From Vibrio marinisediminis (GTDB lineage Bacteria; Pseudomonadota; Gammaproteobacteria; Enterobacterales; Vibrionaceae), in NCBI RefSeq assembly GCF_014050145.1, contig NZ_JACFYF010000014.1, positions 27,514 through 91,513 of the forward strand: a stretch of DNA of 64,000 nucleotides, read 5' to 3'. The notes beneath the pieces are model-generated. The model saw only the letters and a list, made by a program, of their open reading frames with translations, ran no database searches and had not been told where the DNA came from. The translations under genes were made by a program, and so were the position numbers. Shown piece after piece: positions 45,822 through 54,910 of the stretch. Position 1 is the first letter of the stretch. Every line of letters starts with the position of its first letter.

Positions 45822-47996
45822 ATGATGGATCCCTCTTTACTCCTTGACGGTCTGAACGATAAACAACGTGAAGCCGTAGCAGCTCCGATTGAAAACTTAC
45901 TTGTTCTTGCTGGAGCAGGGAGTGGTAAGACGCGTGTGCTTGTACACCGTATTGCTTGGTTGATGTCGGTAGAGCAAGCCTCACCGTTTTCAATTATGTC
46001 GGTGACCTTTACCAATAAGGCGGCGGCAGAAATGCGTGGTCGTATTGAAGAGCTAATGATGGGCAGTTCATCAGGCATGTGGAACGGTACATTCCATGGC
46101 ATTTGTCACCGAATTCTGCGCGCTCATTATTTGGATGCTAAGTTACCGGAAGATTTCCAAATCATCGATAGTGATGATCAACAGCGCTTATTGAAGCGTT
46201 TGATCAAAGCGCAAAATCTTGATGAGAAACAATGGCCAGCGCGACAAGTTTGCTGGTGGATTAATGGTAAGAAAGACGAAGGCTTACGCCCAGCACATAT
46301 TGATGCTTACCATGATCCAATCACAAAAACGTATCTACAACTTTATAGTGCTTATCAAGAGACATGTGACCGTGCAGGTTTAGTCGACTTTGCTGAAATT
46401 TTGCTCCGTGCCCACGAGTTATTGCGTGATAAAAAAGCCATTCGAGAGCATTACCAAGCGCGTTTCAAACATATTCTGGTCGACGAATTTCAAGATACCA
46501 ACAACATCCAATATGCTTGGCTACGCATGATGGCAGGACCAGCAACCAGTGTGATGATTGTTGGTGATGATGATCAGTCTATCTACGGCTGGCGTGGTGC
46601 AAAAATAGAGAACATTGAGAAGTTTACCCTCGAGTTTCCAAGCGTGAACACTATTCGCTTGGAGCAAAACTATCGCTCAACCAAAACCATTCTAGAAGCT
46701 TCAAATACGCTGATCGCGAATAACACTGAGCGTATGGGTAAAGAGCTTTGGACGGAAGGTAATGTTGGCGAACCTATCTCTGTTTATGCAGCTTACAACG
46801 AATTGGATGAAGCTCGTTTTGCGGTTGGCAAAATTAAAGAGTGGCAAGAGAAAGGTGGTGTACTCAATGACGCTGCCATGCTGTATCGCAACAACGCCCA
46901 ATCACGTGTATTGGAAGAAGCGTTATTGCAAGCTGGCTTACCTTACCGAATTTACGGTGGTATGCGATTCTTCGAACGCCAAGAAATTCGTGATGCTTTA
47001 GGTTATCTGCGTTTAATGAATAACCGCGATAACGATGCTGCTTTTGAGCGAGTGGTGAATACCCCAACTCGTGGCTTGGGTGATAAAACCCTAGAGACAG
47101 TGCGCTTTGCTGCGCGTGACCGTGGCTGTACGTTATGGGAAGCGTGTATTGCACTGATTGATGAGCAAGTGTTGACTGGGCGTGCTGCGGGGGCATTGAG
47201 CCGTTTTATTGAATTAATTAATGCGCTTGAAGATGACACTTGTGAAATGCCACTGCATCAGCAAACTGACCATGTGATCAAATCTTCAGGCTTGTTCGCT
47301 ATGTACGAGCAAGAGAAAGGCGAAAAGTCTAAGGCTCGTATTGAGAACTTGGAAGAATTGGTCACAGCTACGCGTCAGTTTGAGAAGCCAGAAGAAGCGG
47401 AAGAGATGAGTGAACTCACCGCATTCTTAACCCATGCTGCGTTAGAAGCGGGTGAAGGGCAAGCTGATGAGTTTGAAGATGCTGTTCAGCTCATGACACT
47501 GCACAGTGCGAAAGGTCTAGAGTTCCCACTCGTCTTTATGGTCGGTGTCGAAGAGGGGATGTTCCCAAGCCAAATGTCAGCGGAAGAAGCGGGGCGTTTG
47601 GAAGAAGAACGCCGCCTTTGCTACGTAGGCATGACGCGCGCGATGGAAAAACTCTATATCACTTACGCAGAAATGCGCCGTTTGTATGGGCAGGATAAAT
47701 ATCATAAGCCATCACGCTTTATTCGTGAATTGCCAGAAAGCTGCTTAGATGAAGTACGTATGAAGGCGCAAGTAAGCCGCCCAACCAGCAGTGGCAGATT
47801 CAGCCAAGCCGTAGTGAAAGAAAGCTTTAATGAAACAGGCTTTACTTTAGGCTCGCGCGTTCTGCACTCGAAATTTGGTGAAGGTACCATCATTAATTTT
47901 GAGGGCAGTGGTCCACAAAGCCGAGTACAAGTCGCCTTTAATGGTGAAGGCATTAAGTGGCTCGTTACCGCTTACGCTAGATTAGAAAAGCTGTAA
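45822..47996 (+). CDS. uvrD: DNA helicase II (UvrD)
   Basis: 3'-5' SF1A helicase of nucleotide excision and mismatch repair. 724 residues with LNDKQREAVAAP, Walker [47 protein letters not shown] and VGMTRAMEKL, and the C-terminal Tudor-like RNA-polymerase-binding domain (GSRVLHSKFGEGTIINFEGSG). Start may be the first or second of two adjacent ATGs. Preceded by a LexA box; ends at a strong terminator (48018-48043). Divergent from the bufferin operon. Confidence 0.97.
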   Translation: MMDPSLLLDGLNDKQREAVAAPIENLLVLAGAGSGKTRVLVHRIAWLMSVEQASPFSIMSVTFTNKAAAEMRGRIEELMMGSSSGMWNGTFHGICHRILRAHYLDAKLPEDFQIIDSDDQQRLLKRLIKAQNLDEKQWPARQVCWWINGKKDEGLRPAHIDAYHDPITKTYLQLYSAYQETCDRAGLVDFAEILLRAHELLRDKKAIREHYQARFKHILVDEFQDTNNIQYAWLRMMAGPATSVMIVGDDDQSIYGWRGAKIENIEKFTLEFPSVNTIRLEQNYRSTKTILEASNTLIANNTERMGKELWTEGNVGEPISVYAAYNELDEARFAVGKIKEWQEKGGVLNDAAMLYRNNAQSRVLEEALLQAGLPYRIYGGMRFFERQEIRDALGYLRLMNNRDNDAAFERVVNTPTRGLGDKTLETVRFAARDRGCTLWEACIALIDEQVLTGRAAGALSRFIELINALEDDTCEMPLHQQTDHVIKSSGLFAMYEQEKGEKSKARIENLEELVTATRQFEKPEEAEEMSELTAFLTHAALEAGEGQADEFEDAVQLMTLHSAKGLEFPLVFMVGVEEGMFPSQMSAEEAGRLEEERRLCYVGMTRAMEKLYITYAEMRRLYGQDKYHKPSRFIRELPESCLDEVRMKAQVSRPTSSGRFSQAVVKESFNETGFTLGSRVLHSKFGEGTIINFEGSGPQSRVQVAFNGEGIKWLVTAYARLEKL

Positions 47997-48017
47997 TTAA
48001 GACAGAAATTCAAACTC

Positions 48018-48043
48018 AAAGGAGCGCTTAGGCGCTCCTTTTT
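48018..48043 (+). terminator. Terminator after uvrD
   Basis: AAAGGAGCGC, TTAG loop, GCGCTCCTTT plus T. Confidence 0.92.
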
Positions 48044-48320
48044 AGTATTTGGGCTATGGGTGACCAAAAGCTCAAAAAGCTGTACATCAAGCAATGGGTG
48101 TAAGTTAAATCTTTGTTCTTAAAAAATTTAGCCATTTTGCTTTTAACCGCTTGAATCCGCTTGTTCTGAGTAAAAAGACTTTTAGCTGTACAGATTTGGT
48201 TGGGTCGTATCAAGTAATGGTTTGTTCGATTATTTGGTTTCTCAGTTCGTGACTACTTCAAAGTAGAGATAAATAAGCGATTCTCCAAAGCACAAACCGA
48301 TGTGATATCTACCAATCTAT
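48044..48320. other. Gene-free stretch after uvrD
   Basis: No gene seen. AT-rich DNA leading into the ERIC-like repeat; the outer part (48245-48290) contains ACTACTTCAAAGTAG, comparable with the outer arm of the other repeat copy. Confidence 0.4.
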
Positions 48321-48408
48321 TTGCAACTGATGCTAGGCGGCAATTGAACGACATCCCTGAGCATAGCTTTCTATGTGATGGGAGGAGAGAAAGCAGCCAA
48401 CAACGCAG
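48321..48408 (-). repeat. ERIC-like intergenic repeat, copy B
   Basis: Core of the same element as copy A, inverted. Read on the minus strand it runs CTGCGTTGTTGGC..., TCACATAGAAAGCTATGCTC, ...GCCGCCTAGCA. It abuts the end of the second Csr RNA. Confidence 0.62.
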
Positions 48409-48435
48409 CAGCAAAAAATAGGCAGGTAGAAGGAA

Positions 48436-48852
48436 AAAGAAAAACCCCGAGGGCCAAGGCCCTTCGGGGTTATAGTCTTACTTGCAGCAATCCGGCTACT
48501 AAAGTGCTCCATGCATCAAATCCATGATAGTGTGCTGTATTCCGTCAGCTTAATCCTTTCGTCGCCATCCTAGCGGTGTCCTTGACCTTATCCTGGTCTA
48601 CTAACAATCCTCGTTAGCTCTCATCACTTGGTCCCTGAGCGGTGTCCATGACATCATCCTGATGTTCAGTCCTTGCCTCGTCCAGAGGTGTCCATTTCCC
48701 ATCCTTAGTAGCAACCATCCTAGTTACTATTGCGTCCGTTCAATGTCCAATTTGCTATCCGTGCCGATTATTCATCCTGAACAACCGTATCTTCTTCCTG
48801 AAGATTACCTAATCCTTGGTAATTTCCTGTTCCATGTCAGTATCCTTCCGAC
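48436..48852 (-). ncRNA. CsrB/CsrC-family sRNA (CsrA sponge), minus strand
   Basis: On the minus strand this stretch has at least a dozen AGGA motifs, many in hairpin loops: CTAACG-AGGAT-TGTTAG-like (48601-48617), GACC-AGGATAA-GGTC (48584-48598), ACATC-AGGAT-GATGT (48651-48665) and ATTACC-AAGGATTA-GGTAAT (48804-48823). It ends in a strong terminator (AACCCCGAAGGGCC..., plus coordinates 48436-48471) with five T. A promoter TTGTTC-16-TAATAT (48887-48860) puts the 5' end near 48852, length about 415 nt, like Vibrio CsrB. A VarA/GacA-type box lies about 170 bp upstream. Which of CsrB, C or D it is cannot be told. Confidence 0.88.
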
Positions 48853-49011
48853 AGGTTTAATATTACGTTTTTCTCGTAGCAGAACAATGAGCAGGGGAAA
48901 TTTCTTCATTCTTAAATTTGACTATTTTTTAGTCTAAACCTTTTAATACAATGACTTATTGGCACTGCTGTTGGTTTTTCTGCGCCACAATGAGAGATGT
49001 CCGCATTGTTT

Positions 49012-49029
49012 TGTAAGAGATCTCTCACA
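49012..49029. promoter_or_regulatory. VarA/GacA/UvrY-type upstream activating site
   Basis: TGTAAG-AGATCT-CTCACA closely matches the GacA-family consensus TGTAAG-N6-CTTACA, about 170 bp upstream of the minus-strand Csr RNA start, the distance seen for UvrY/GacA sites of csrB-like genes. It lies just after the stop of the LysE-type gene. Confidence 0.75.
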
Positions 49030-49054
49030 AGAGGGCGGGGCGATCGATGATCGA

Positions 49055-49735
49055 CTATGAGAATGCCATCACAGTGATATCGGTTACCGAGTTCAAAAGA
49101 ATAGTGAAACCAATCAAAGTGAAGACAATGCCACACACACTATCAATATATTTCGCTGCTTTTTGCATTTTGAGTTGTAGTCTTGGGCTTGAAAGTAGCC
49201 AAGCGAGCAATGAAAACCACAGCAGTGATAAACCCCATAGAATGATGAGTGCAGCTCCTTTCGCTGCCATAGACATTCCTACAGGTACTAAACTCGACAT
49301 CAAGCTGACGAAAAAAACGAGCGCTTTTGGGTTGAGAATGTTGGTGGCAAAACCTCGGGAAAAAGCTTGGCGCTTACTCGACAGTAAGTAGTTCGGTTTT
49401 TGTGGGTGAGTTTCGTGGTCATTTCGTTTTTTATTATGGCGACTTTTCCACAGACCATGCAGCGCACCAATACCGAGATAAAGTAAATAGCTTCCGCCCA
49501 GCAATTGTAAAACAGCAAAAAGTGCAGGGTGCTGTTGCACCAAATAGCTGATCCCAGTCAGGCTGAGTATCGAGTGCAGCAAAATACCGCATGACAAGCC
49601 CAGTGCAATATAGAGCCCTGTCTGTCTACCATAACGAGTTGTATTTTGTACGACTAAAGCAAAGTCAGGGCCTGGGCTCATCAGAGCAACCCAATGAACT
49701 GAAGCGAGTGTAGCGAGAATGGTTAATTCGTTCAT
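49055..49735 (-). CDS. LysE/RhtB-family amino-acid exporter
   Basis: A 226-residue inner-membrane exporter with about six helices. The family N-terminus is clear (HWVALMSPGPDFALVVQNTTRYG), as is GGSYLLYLGIGALHGLW and FATNILNPKALVFFVSL. Substrate not readable. Downstream of, and on the same strand as, an AraC-type regulator (about 100 bp gap), so probably controlled by it. Its stop is close to the activating site of the Csr RNA, which reads on in the same direction. Confidence 0.92.
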   Translation of the reverse strand: MNELTILATLASVHWVALMSPGPDFALVVQNTTRYGRQTGLYIALGLSCGILLHSILSLTGISYLVQQHPALFAVLQLLGGSYLLYLGIGALHGLWKSRHNKKRNDHETHPQKPNYLLSSKRQAFSRGFATNILNPKALVFFVSLMSSLVPVGMSMAAKGAALIILWGLSLLWFSLLAWLLSSPRLQLKMQKAAKYIDSVCGIVFTLIGFTILLNSVTDITVMAFS

Positions 49736-49834
49736 ATCTGCGTTGTTAAGTTGGTAATAACGCGATTATTTAATACGCTCAGTTTTAAGGCTTGTAAATT
49801 TCGATCATAGCTGGCTTTTCTTAGCGCTGAAAAC

Positions 49835-50632
49835 TTACGAATTGATTTGCTTTGGTGTAATACCAAAGCTGGTTTTAAAGGCTTTGCTAAAATGGGCTTG
49901 ATCGTAAAAACCAACTTGATGAGCTACTTGTGTCGCGCTGTGGCCATCTCGAAGTAATTTCATTGCTTTCTCCAAGCGCAGTCGGCTTAACCAAGCATAG
50001 GGGCTTATTCCCAGTTTGGCTTTGAAATGGCGCTGGAACTGGGTTGGGGTGAGCTCGCATAGTGCTGACAATTGCTCAAGCCTGATGGGTTGGTCAATAT
50101 TCTGCCAAATAAACTCTTTGAGAATCTCGGTCGATTGACTACCGAGCTGTTGTACTTGTGGTGCTTCGCCATAACCATAATGTTTGAATAGCTGCTCAAA
50201 CCCTTCGAGTGGCAAGCAATCTTTGGCTAGTTGGCTGAGGTTGTCGTTAGCTAATAGCTGATGCAGGTGGTAGAGCTGATTGAAGATTGTTGGATCGTTG
50301 AGTACAGCTTGACGGAAAGTGACAACCTGCTGGGGCTTTTCCTCGTGAGCTAATTCTGAAAACCATTTTGGGTCGAGTGAGAAAACTTTGGTTTGGTAGC
50401 CGCTATCAAGTACCGAGTGACCATCATGCAGTTCATCAGGCTGCATGATTACTACTTGTCCGTGACCCACATGATGAGTACAGCCTTGATGATGAAACTT
50501 TTGTTCGCCTTGCGTTATTAGACCAATGTGAAAGTCGAGGTGATAGTGACGCTGAAAGCTGAAGTGCTGGTAGCGTGCTTCTATCAAATTGATCGATTGA
50601 CTAATGGTGTTGCGATAATTGGCATGGTCCAT
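49835..50632 (-). CDS. AraC-family transcriptional regulator with cupin sensor domain
   Basis: A 265-residue regulator: an N-terminal cupin of AraC type (HYHLDFHIGLITQGEQKFHHQG, GQVVIMQPDELHDGHS) and a C-terminal double helix-turn-helix (IRLEQLSALCELTPTQFQRHFKAKLGISPYAWLSRLRLEKA, then ATQVAHQVGFYDQAHFSKAFKTSFGITPKQI). Ligand unknown. It precedes the LysE-type exporter, which is the likely target. The rarD terminator ends just before its start. Confidence 0.93.
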   Translation of the reverse strand: MDHANYRNTISQSINLIEARYQHFSFQRHYHLDFHIGLITQGEQKFHHQGCTHHVGHGQVVIMQPDELHDGHSVLDSGYQTKVFSLDPKWFSELAHEEKPQQVVTFRQAVLNDPTIFNQLYHLHQLLANDNLSQLAKDCLPLEGFEQLFKHYGYGEAPQVQQLGSQSTEILKEFIWQNIDQPIRLEQLSALCELTPTQFQRHFKAKLGISPYAWLSRLRLEKAMKLLRDGHSATQVAHQVGFYDQAHFSKAFKTSFGITPKQINS

Positions 50633-50635
50633 GAC

Positions 50636-50671
50636 GAAAAAAGCTTGGTGAAGTTTTCACCAAGCTTATCG
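50636..50671 (-). terminator. Terminator after rarD
   Basis: On the minus strand AAGCTTGGTGAA, loop, TTCACCAAGCTT followed by T. Confidence 0.82.
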
Positions 50672-50702
50672 CTGAACAATTGGAAAGTCTTGTAAAAAAC
50701 GA

Positions 50703-51629
50703 TCAGGCTTTATTGATTGCTTGTGCGGCTTTCTTGTTGCGACGGCTATTGCGTAGACCATCGAAACTGAATACCACTAGTGCGCCCCAGATAAAGACGA
50801 AGGTTAATGCTTTATCCATAGTAAAGGCTTCACCGTATACGGCAACGGCAAGTAAAAACATTAAGCTAGGACCGATATATTGGAAGAAGCCGAGTGTCGA
50901 AAGCTTTAAGCGAGTTGCAGCACTGGTAAAACATAACAGTGGCAGCGTCGTGATAATGCCAGCACTAAACAGCAAGAGATTGAGTGAAATCGGGTTGTTG
51001 GCAAAATCTGACGTCGCTGATTCGGCAATAAACATCAAATAAATCAGTGCAGCAGGCACCAGTACCAGAGTCTCAACAAATAACCCTGTTTGTGCGCTGA
51101 CGCTGACTTTTTTACGCAGCAAGCCATAAAAACCAAAGGTACATGCGAGTGCAATCGCTACTAAGGGTACAGAGCCGAAAGCGATGAGCTGGATCAGTAC
51201 ACCCGCAGCCGCTAAGACAACCGCAAACCATTGTAATTTCCTCAGTCGTTCCCCGAGAAACAGCATGCCCAATAATACGTTGATCAGAGGGTTAATATAG
51301 TAACCAAGGCTGGCATCCAACATATGATTAGCATTGACAGCCCAGATAAAAATTAACCAGTTCAAGCCAATTAAAATAGCGGAAGTCGTTAGGTATAGCA
51401 GTTTGCGTTTATCAGAAAAAATGTCATAAACAGAACGCCAATGGCGACCAAAATGGAGTAACGCAGCAAGTAAAAAAAACGACCACACAACGCGGTGGCT
51501 AAGGATTTCAAGCGCTGGAACGCCACTAAGGGACTTGAAGTATATCGGTGCAATTCCCCACATAGTGTAGGCACTGATAGCAAGCAAAACACCTTGGCGC
51601 GATCGTTGTTGTTCTTCTTCGGTAGTCAT
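50703..51629 (-). CDS. rarD: EamA-family transporter RarD
   Basis: A 308-residue drug/metabolite-superfamily protein with ten predicted helices. The RarD group is recognised by GVLLAISAYTMWGIAPIYFKSL near the N-terminus, NHMLDASLGYYINPLINVLLGMLFLGERL and the C-terminal QYIGPSLMFLLAVAVYGE. E. coli RarD was linked to chloramphenicol sensitivity, but the substrate is unsettled. Divergent from recQ. Single gene, strong terminator. Confidence 0.92.
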   Translation of the reverse strand: MTTEEEQQRSRQGVLLAISAYTMWGIAPIYFKSLSGVPALEILSHRVVWSFFLLAALLHFGRHWRSVYDIFSDKRKLLYLTTSAILIGLNWLIFIWAVNANHMLDASLGYYINPLINVLLGMLFLGERLRKLQWFAVVLAAAGVLIQLIAFGSVPLVAIALACTFGFYGLLRKKVSVSAQTGLFVETLVLVPAALIYLMFIAESATSDFANNPISLNLLLFSAGIITTLPLLCFTSAATRLKLSTLGFFQYIGPSLMFLLAVAVYGEAFTMDKALTFVFIWGALVVFSFDGLRNSRRNKKAAQAINKA

Positions 51630-51775
51630 ACAAGATCACAAAATGTATTTAATAGGGACGGATTGGTCAGTATAAGATCCGGTTAAGAAAACACCTAGTA
51701 AATTGCAGTTTAATTCACCACCATTCCCCTCTACAATGTGCCCCCAACCTCATTCTGAGAAAATAGAGAGAATAA

Positions 51776-53614
51776 ATGACCTCAACATTACTTGCCCAGC
51801 CAGATGAACAGGAGCTCGCGAATGCACAAAACGTGCTAGAGCAGGTGTTCGGCTATCAAACATTCCGTAGCGGGCAAGAGCAGGTCATTGATTTAGCTAT
51901 TGAAGGGCGTGATAGCTTGGTGATAATGCCAACTGGTGGTGGTAAGTCGCTTTGTTATCAAATCCCGGCATTGGTGCGCGAAGGCATCACACTGGTGATC
52001 TCTCCGCTAATTTCGTTGATGAAAGACCAAGTTGATCAACTCAAAGCCAATGGCGTAGCGGCTGAATGTATAAACTCAACCATGCCGAGAGAAGAGCTGA
52101 TATCGGTGTATAACCGTATGCATTCTGGTGGGTTGAAGTTGGTCTATGTTTCTCCAGAACGCGTCTTAATGCGTGATTTCATTGAGCGCTTGCAAAACAT
52201 TCCGCTTAGCATGATAGCGGTGGATGAAGCGCACTGTATTTCTCAATGGGGACACGATTTTCGTCCAGAGTATGCCGCGTTAGGTCAGCTAAAGCAGCAC
52301 TTTAGCCATGTACCCTTTATGGCATTAACGGCAACGGCAGATGATGCTACTCGGACCGACATCACCACTCGTTTAAACCTGAATGAACCACATATCTATT
52401 TAGGCAGTTTTGACCGCCCTAATATTCGCTACACTTTGTTGGAAAAGCACAAACCTGTTTCACAGGTGATCCGCTACCTTGATACACAAAAAGGGAATTG
52501 CGGCATTATCTATTGCGGTAGCCGCAAGAAAGTCGAAATGCTGACGGAAAAGCTGTGCAATAACCACATTCGCGCTGCCAGTTATCATGCTGGTATGGAT
52601 GCGGATGAGCGTGCTTATGTTCAAGAAGCTTTCCAGCGTGATGACATTCAGATTGTAGTTGCGACCGTGGCGTTTGGTATGGGGATCAACAAACCCAACG
52701 TGCGCTTTGTGGTGCATTTTGATATCCCACGTAATATCGAATCCTACTACCAAGAAACGGGGCGTGCGGGGCGCGATGGTTTGCCAGCAGAAGCTGTGAT
52801 GCTCTATGACCCAGCCGATATTAATTGGCTACGCCGTATGTTGGATGAAAAAGATGACGGTCCGCAAAAACAAGTGGAAGCGCATAAGCTGAATGCGATG
52901 AGTGCTTTTGCTGAAGCACAAACTTGCCGTCGTCAGGTCTTGTTGAATTATTTTGGTGAATATCGTGATAAGCCCTGTGGTAACTGCGATATCTGCCTTG
53001 ACCCACCTAAGCATTTTGATGCCACTCAAGAAGCACAGAAAGCCTTGTCATGCGTGTATCGAGTTAATCAAAACTTCGGTATTGGCTATGTGGTGGAGGT
53101 GCTACGCGGCATGCAAAACATCCGTATCCGCGAATATGGTCATGACAAACTCTCGACGTATGGTTTAGGGCGCGATCATAGCCACGATTATTGGGTGAGT
53201 ATTTTCCGTCAGCTAATTCATAAAGGCATGCTATGTCAAAATATTACACGCAACTCAACTTTGCAGCTTACTGAAGAAGCGCGACCATTGTTGCGCGGTG
53301 ACATGGCATTAGAGCTTGCGGTACCTCGTTTAGATACGGCAGTTCGTGCGGCGAAGTCCGATAAGCTATCGAGCAAAAACTACGACAAGAAACTGTTCGC
53401 CAAACTGCGTAAGCTGCGTAAATCGATTGCCGATGAAGATGGTCTGCCACCTTATGTCGTCTTTAGTGATGCTACCTTGATTGATATGGCAGAAATTTTA
53501 CCAACTTCCTATGGTGAGATGTTAGCGGTGAATGGTGTTGGTCAGCGTAAGCTAGAGAAGTATGCCGATTCATTCTTAGATTTAATCCAGGAGCATATAA
53601 CCCAACATGGTTAA
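51776..53614 (+). CDS. recQ: ATP-dependent DNA helicase RecQ
   Basis: 3'-5' SF2 helicase of recombination and fork repair. 612 residues: helicase core (MPTGGGKSLCYQIPAL, DEAHCISQWGHDFRPEY, ALTATADD, QETGRAGRDG), zinc-binding region with four cysteines (CRRQVLLNYFGE, CGNCDIC), winged helix and C-terminal HRDC domain (RKSIADEDGLPPYVVFSDATL). Length matches E. coli RecQ. Overlaps the small gene downstream by eight bases. Confidence 0.97.
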   Translation: MTSTLLAQPDEQELANAQNVLEQVFGYQTFRSGQEQVIDLAIEGRDSLVIMPTGGGKSLCYQIPALVREGITLVISPLISLMKDQVDQLKANGVAAECINSTMPREELISVYNRMHSGGLKLVYVSPERVLMRDFIERLQNIPLSMIAVDEAHCISQWGHDFRPEYAALGQLKQHFSHVPFMALTATADDATRTDITTRLNLNEPHIYLGSFDRPNIRYTLLEKHKPVSQVIRYLDTQKGNCGIIYCGSRKKVEMLTEKLCNNHIRAASYHAGMDADERAYVQEAFQRDDIQIVVATVAFGMGINKPNVRFVVHFDIPRNIESYYQETGRAGRDGLPAEAVMLYDPADINWLRRMLDEKDDGPQKQVEAHKLNAMSAFAEAQTCRRQVLLNYFGEYRDKPCGNCDICLDPPKHFDATQEAQKALSCVYRVNQNFGIGYVVEVLRGMQNIRIREYGHDKLSTYGLGRDHSHDYWVSIFRQLIHKGMLCQNITRNSTLQLTEEARPLLRGDMALELAVPRLDTAVRAAKSDKLSSKNYDKKLFAKLRKLRKSIADEDGLPPYVVFSDATLIDMAEILPTSYGEMLAVNGVGQRKLEKYADSFLDLIQEHITQHG

Positions 53615-53939
53615 TCAAAAAAAGGAATTTGGCTTGATTGAGTATCAAGCAGAGCAAGGAAGAATTATTATTGCCGCGCCAAGCTTCGATTTTGACACTT
53701 TCCCATTATTGGGGGAGCGTTTATTGGCTACCTTGTCAGCGAGTGTTGTGGAAAAACAGTGTGATGCTGATATTCATTCATGGCTGGTCGACTTTGAAGG
53801 TTGCCAGTTATTTTTGAAAGCGGAGCATTACAGTGAGAGTGTTTGGTTTGAGTCGTTAGCTGGTAGTCAAAATACCGAAGAACTCGATTATTTAGCGACT
53901 CTTTTCGCTGCAGGGTTTGACCTATTCGAAGCAGAATGA
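53607..53939 (+). CDS. Small acidic protein downstream of recQ (DUF3630-like)
   Basis: A 110-residue acidic protein beginning inside the recQ stop region, so co-translated with it. No signal peptide or membrane helix. Motifs include SFDFDTFPLLGERLLATL, SWLVDFEGCQLFLKAEHYSESVWFE and a C-terminal FDLFEAE. I believe this is the DUF3630 family, seen next to recQ in other vibrios; function unknown. A RecQ-linked role is only guilt by association. Confidence 0.75.
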   Translation: MVNQKKEFGLIEYQAEQGRIIIAAPSFDFDTFPLLGERLLATLSASVVEKQCDADIHSWLVDFEGCQLFLKAEHYSESVWFESLAGSQNTEELDYLATLFAAGFDLFEAE

Positions 53940-54122
53940 AAACAATAGCGTGATGAAAAAGCATCTTGCAGCGCAAGTTGGTTAATGTATAATCGCCCGC
54001 CTTGCACGGTTGAAGCGTTAAATGCTCAATCGGCACATTTTTATTTTTAATATTATTGGTAAGACTTTATTTAGACTTTTTGACGGTTCGCTTGTCGACT
54101 GTGAGAATGTTGAATGAATTCG

Positions 54123-54159
54123 ATTTGGGTTCCCTCACCCCCAAACCAAACTAAAAAGG
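54123..54159 (+). promoter_or_regulatory. preQ1-I riboswitch controlling yhhQ
   Basis: Stem TTTGGG (54124-54129) / CCCAAA (54140-54145) encloses the loop TTCCCTCACC, followed by the A-rich tail ACCAAACTAAAAAGG. This is the compact preQ1-I pattern (GGTTC, ACCC, A-rich tail with AACTAA). The tail contains the yhhQ ribosome site AAAAAGG, whose AGG can pair with CCT in the loop as a pseudoknot, so ligand binding should block translation. Confidence 0.8.
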
Positions 54160-54165
54160 TATCGC

Positions 54166-54834
54166 ATGAGTAACTTTACCCCTGCGCAGCAGCGCAACGC
54201 CCTTATCTATCTAGTTCTGTTCCACTTGATCATTATTGCATCAAGCAATTACCTAGTGCAGCTTCCATTTACCATCATGGGTCTCCATACCACATGGGGT
54301 GCATTTACCTTCCCATTTATTTTCCTTGCTACCGATTTAACCGTGCGTGTTTTTGGCGCTCAGTTAGCACGTAGAATTATTTTCTTGGTAATGCTTCCAG
54401 CCTTAGCGGTTTCTTATGGCTTATCGGTACTGTTTTTCGAAGGGCAGTTCCAAGGGTTTGCACAATTAGGTGAATTTAACCTCTTTGTTGCCCGTATTGC
54501 AGCCGCAAGTTTTATGGCTTACTTGCTTGGTCAGATTATGGATGTGCATGTATTCAACCGTCTGCGCCAAATGAAGCAGTGGTGGGTGGCACCAACGTGT
54601 TCAACACTATTTGGTAATGCATTAGATACCATTGCATTCTTTGCTATTGCGTTCTATCAAAGCCCAGATCCATTTATGGCAGAGCACTGGATGGAGATCG
54701 CTCTAGTCGATTACGGCTTCAAGTTAGTGATCAGCCTTGGTTTGTTTGTGCCTATGTATGGCGTGCTGCTTAACTATTTAGTGAAAAAACTGACGGCAAG
54801 CAACCCAGATTTTAAAATAGTGGGCGCGAATTAA
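54166..54834 (+). CDS. yhhQ: Queuosine precursor transporter YhhQ
   Basis: Inner-membrane importer (COG1738) of the queuosine precursors preQ0/preQ1, used to modify tRNA wobble guanines. 222 residues, about six helices (YLVLFHLIIIASSNYLV, FTFPFIFLATDLTVRVFG, LLGQIMDVHVFNRLRQMKQWW, FGNALDTIAFFAIAFYQ). The AAAAAGG ribosome site is part of a preQ1-I riboswitch, which supports the assignment from an independent direction. Monocistronic; a terminator follows near 54863. Confidence 0.94.
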   Translation: MSNFTPAQQRNALIYLVLFHLIIIASSNYLVQLPFTIMGLHTTWGAFTFPFIFLATDLTVRVFGAQLARRIIFLVMLPALAVSYGLSVLFFEGQFQGFAQLGEFNLFVARIAAASFMAYLLGQIMDVHVFNRLRQMKQWWVAPTCSTLFGNALDTIAFFAIAFYQSPDPFMAEHWMEIALVDYGFKLVISLGLFVPMYGVLLNYLVKKLTASNPDFKIVGAN

Positions 54835-54862
54835 ATTGCAAACATTATTGTGAGGAATAAAA

Positions 54863-54890
54863 AAGCCCGAGTTTGATACTCGGGCTTTGT
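54863..54890. terminator. Bidirectional terminator between yhhQ and gppA
   Basis: AAAGCCCGAGT / ACTCGGGCTTT with a seven-base loop; A- and T-rich flanks. Confidence 0.85.
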
Positions 54891-54910
54891 TGTTTCTAGC
54901 GCAGGCAAAA

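Noticed and set aside
48662-48937. 91-codon plus-strand frame across the second Csr RNA
   Set aside because: It reads through the antisense of GGA-hairpins and the sRNA promoter; repetitive composition reflects the sRNA.
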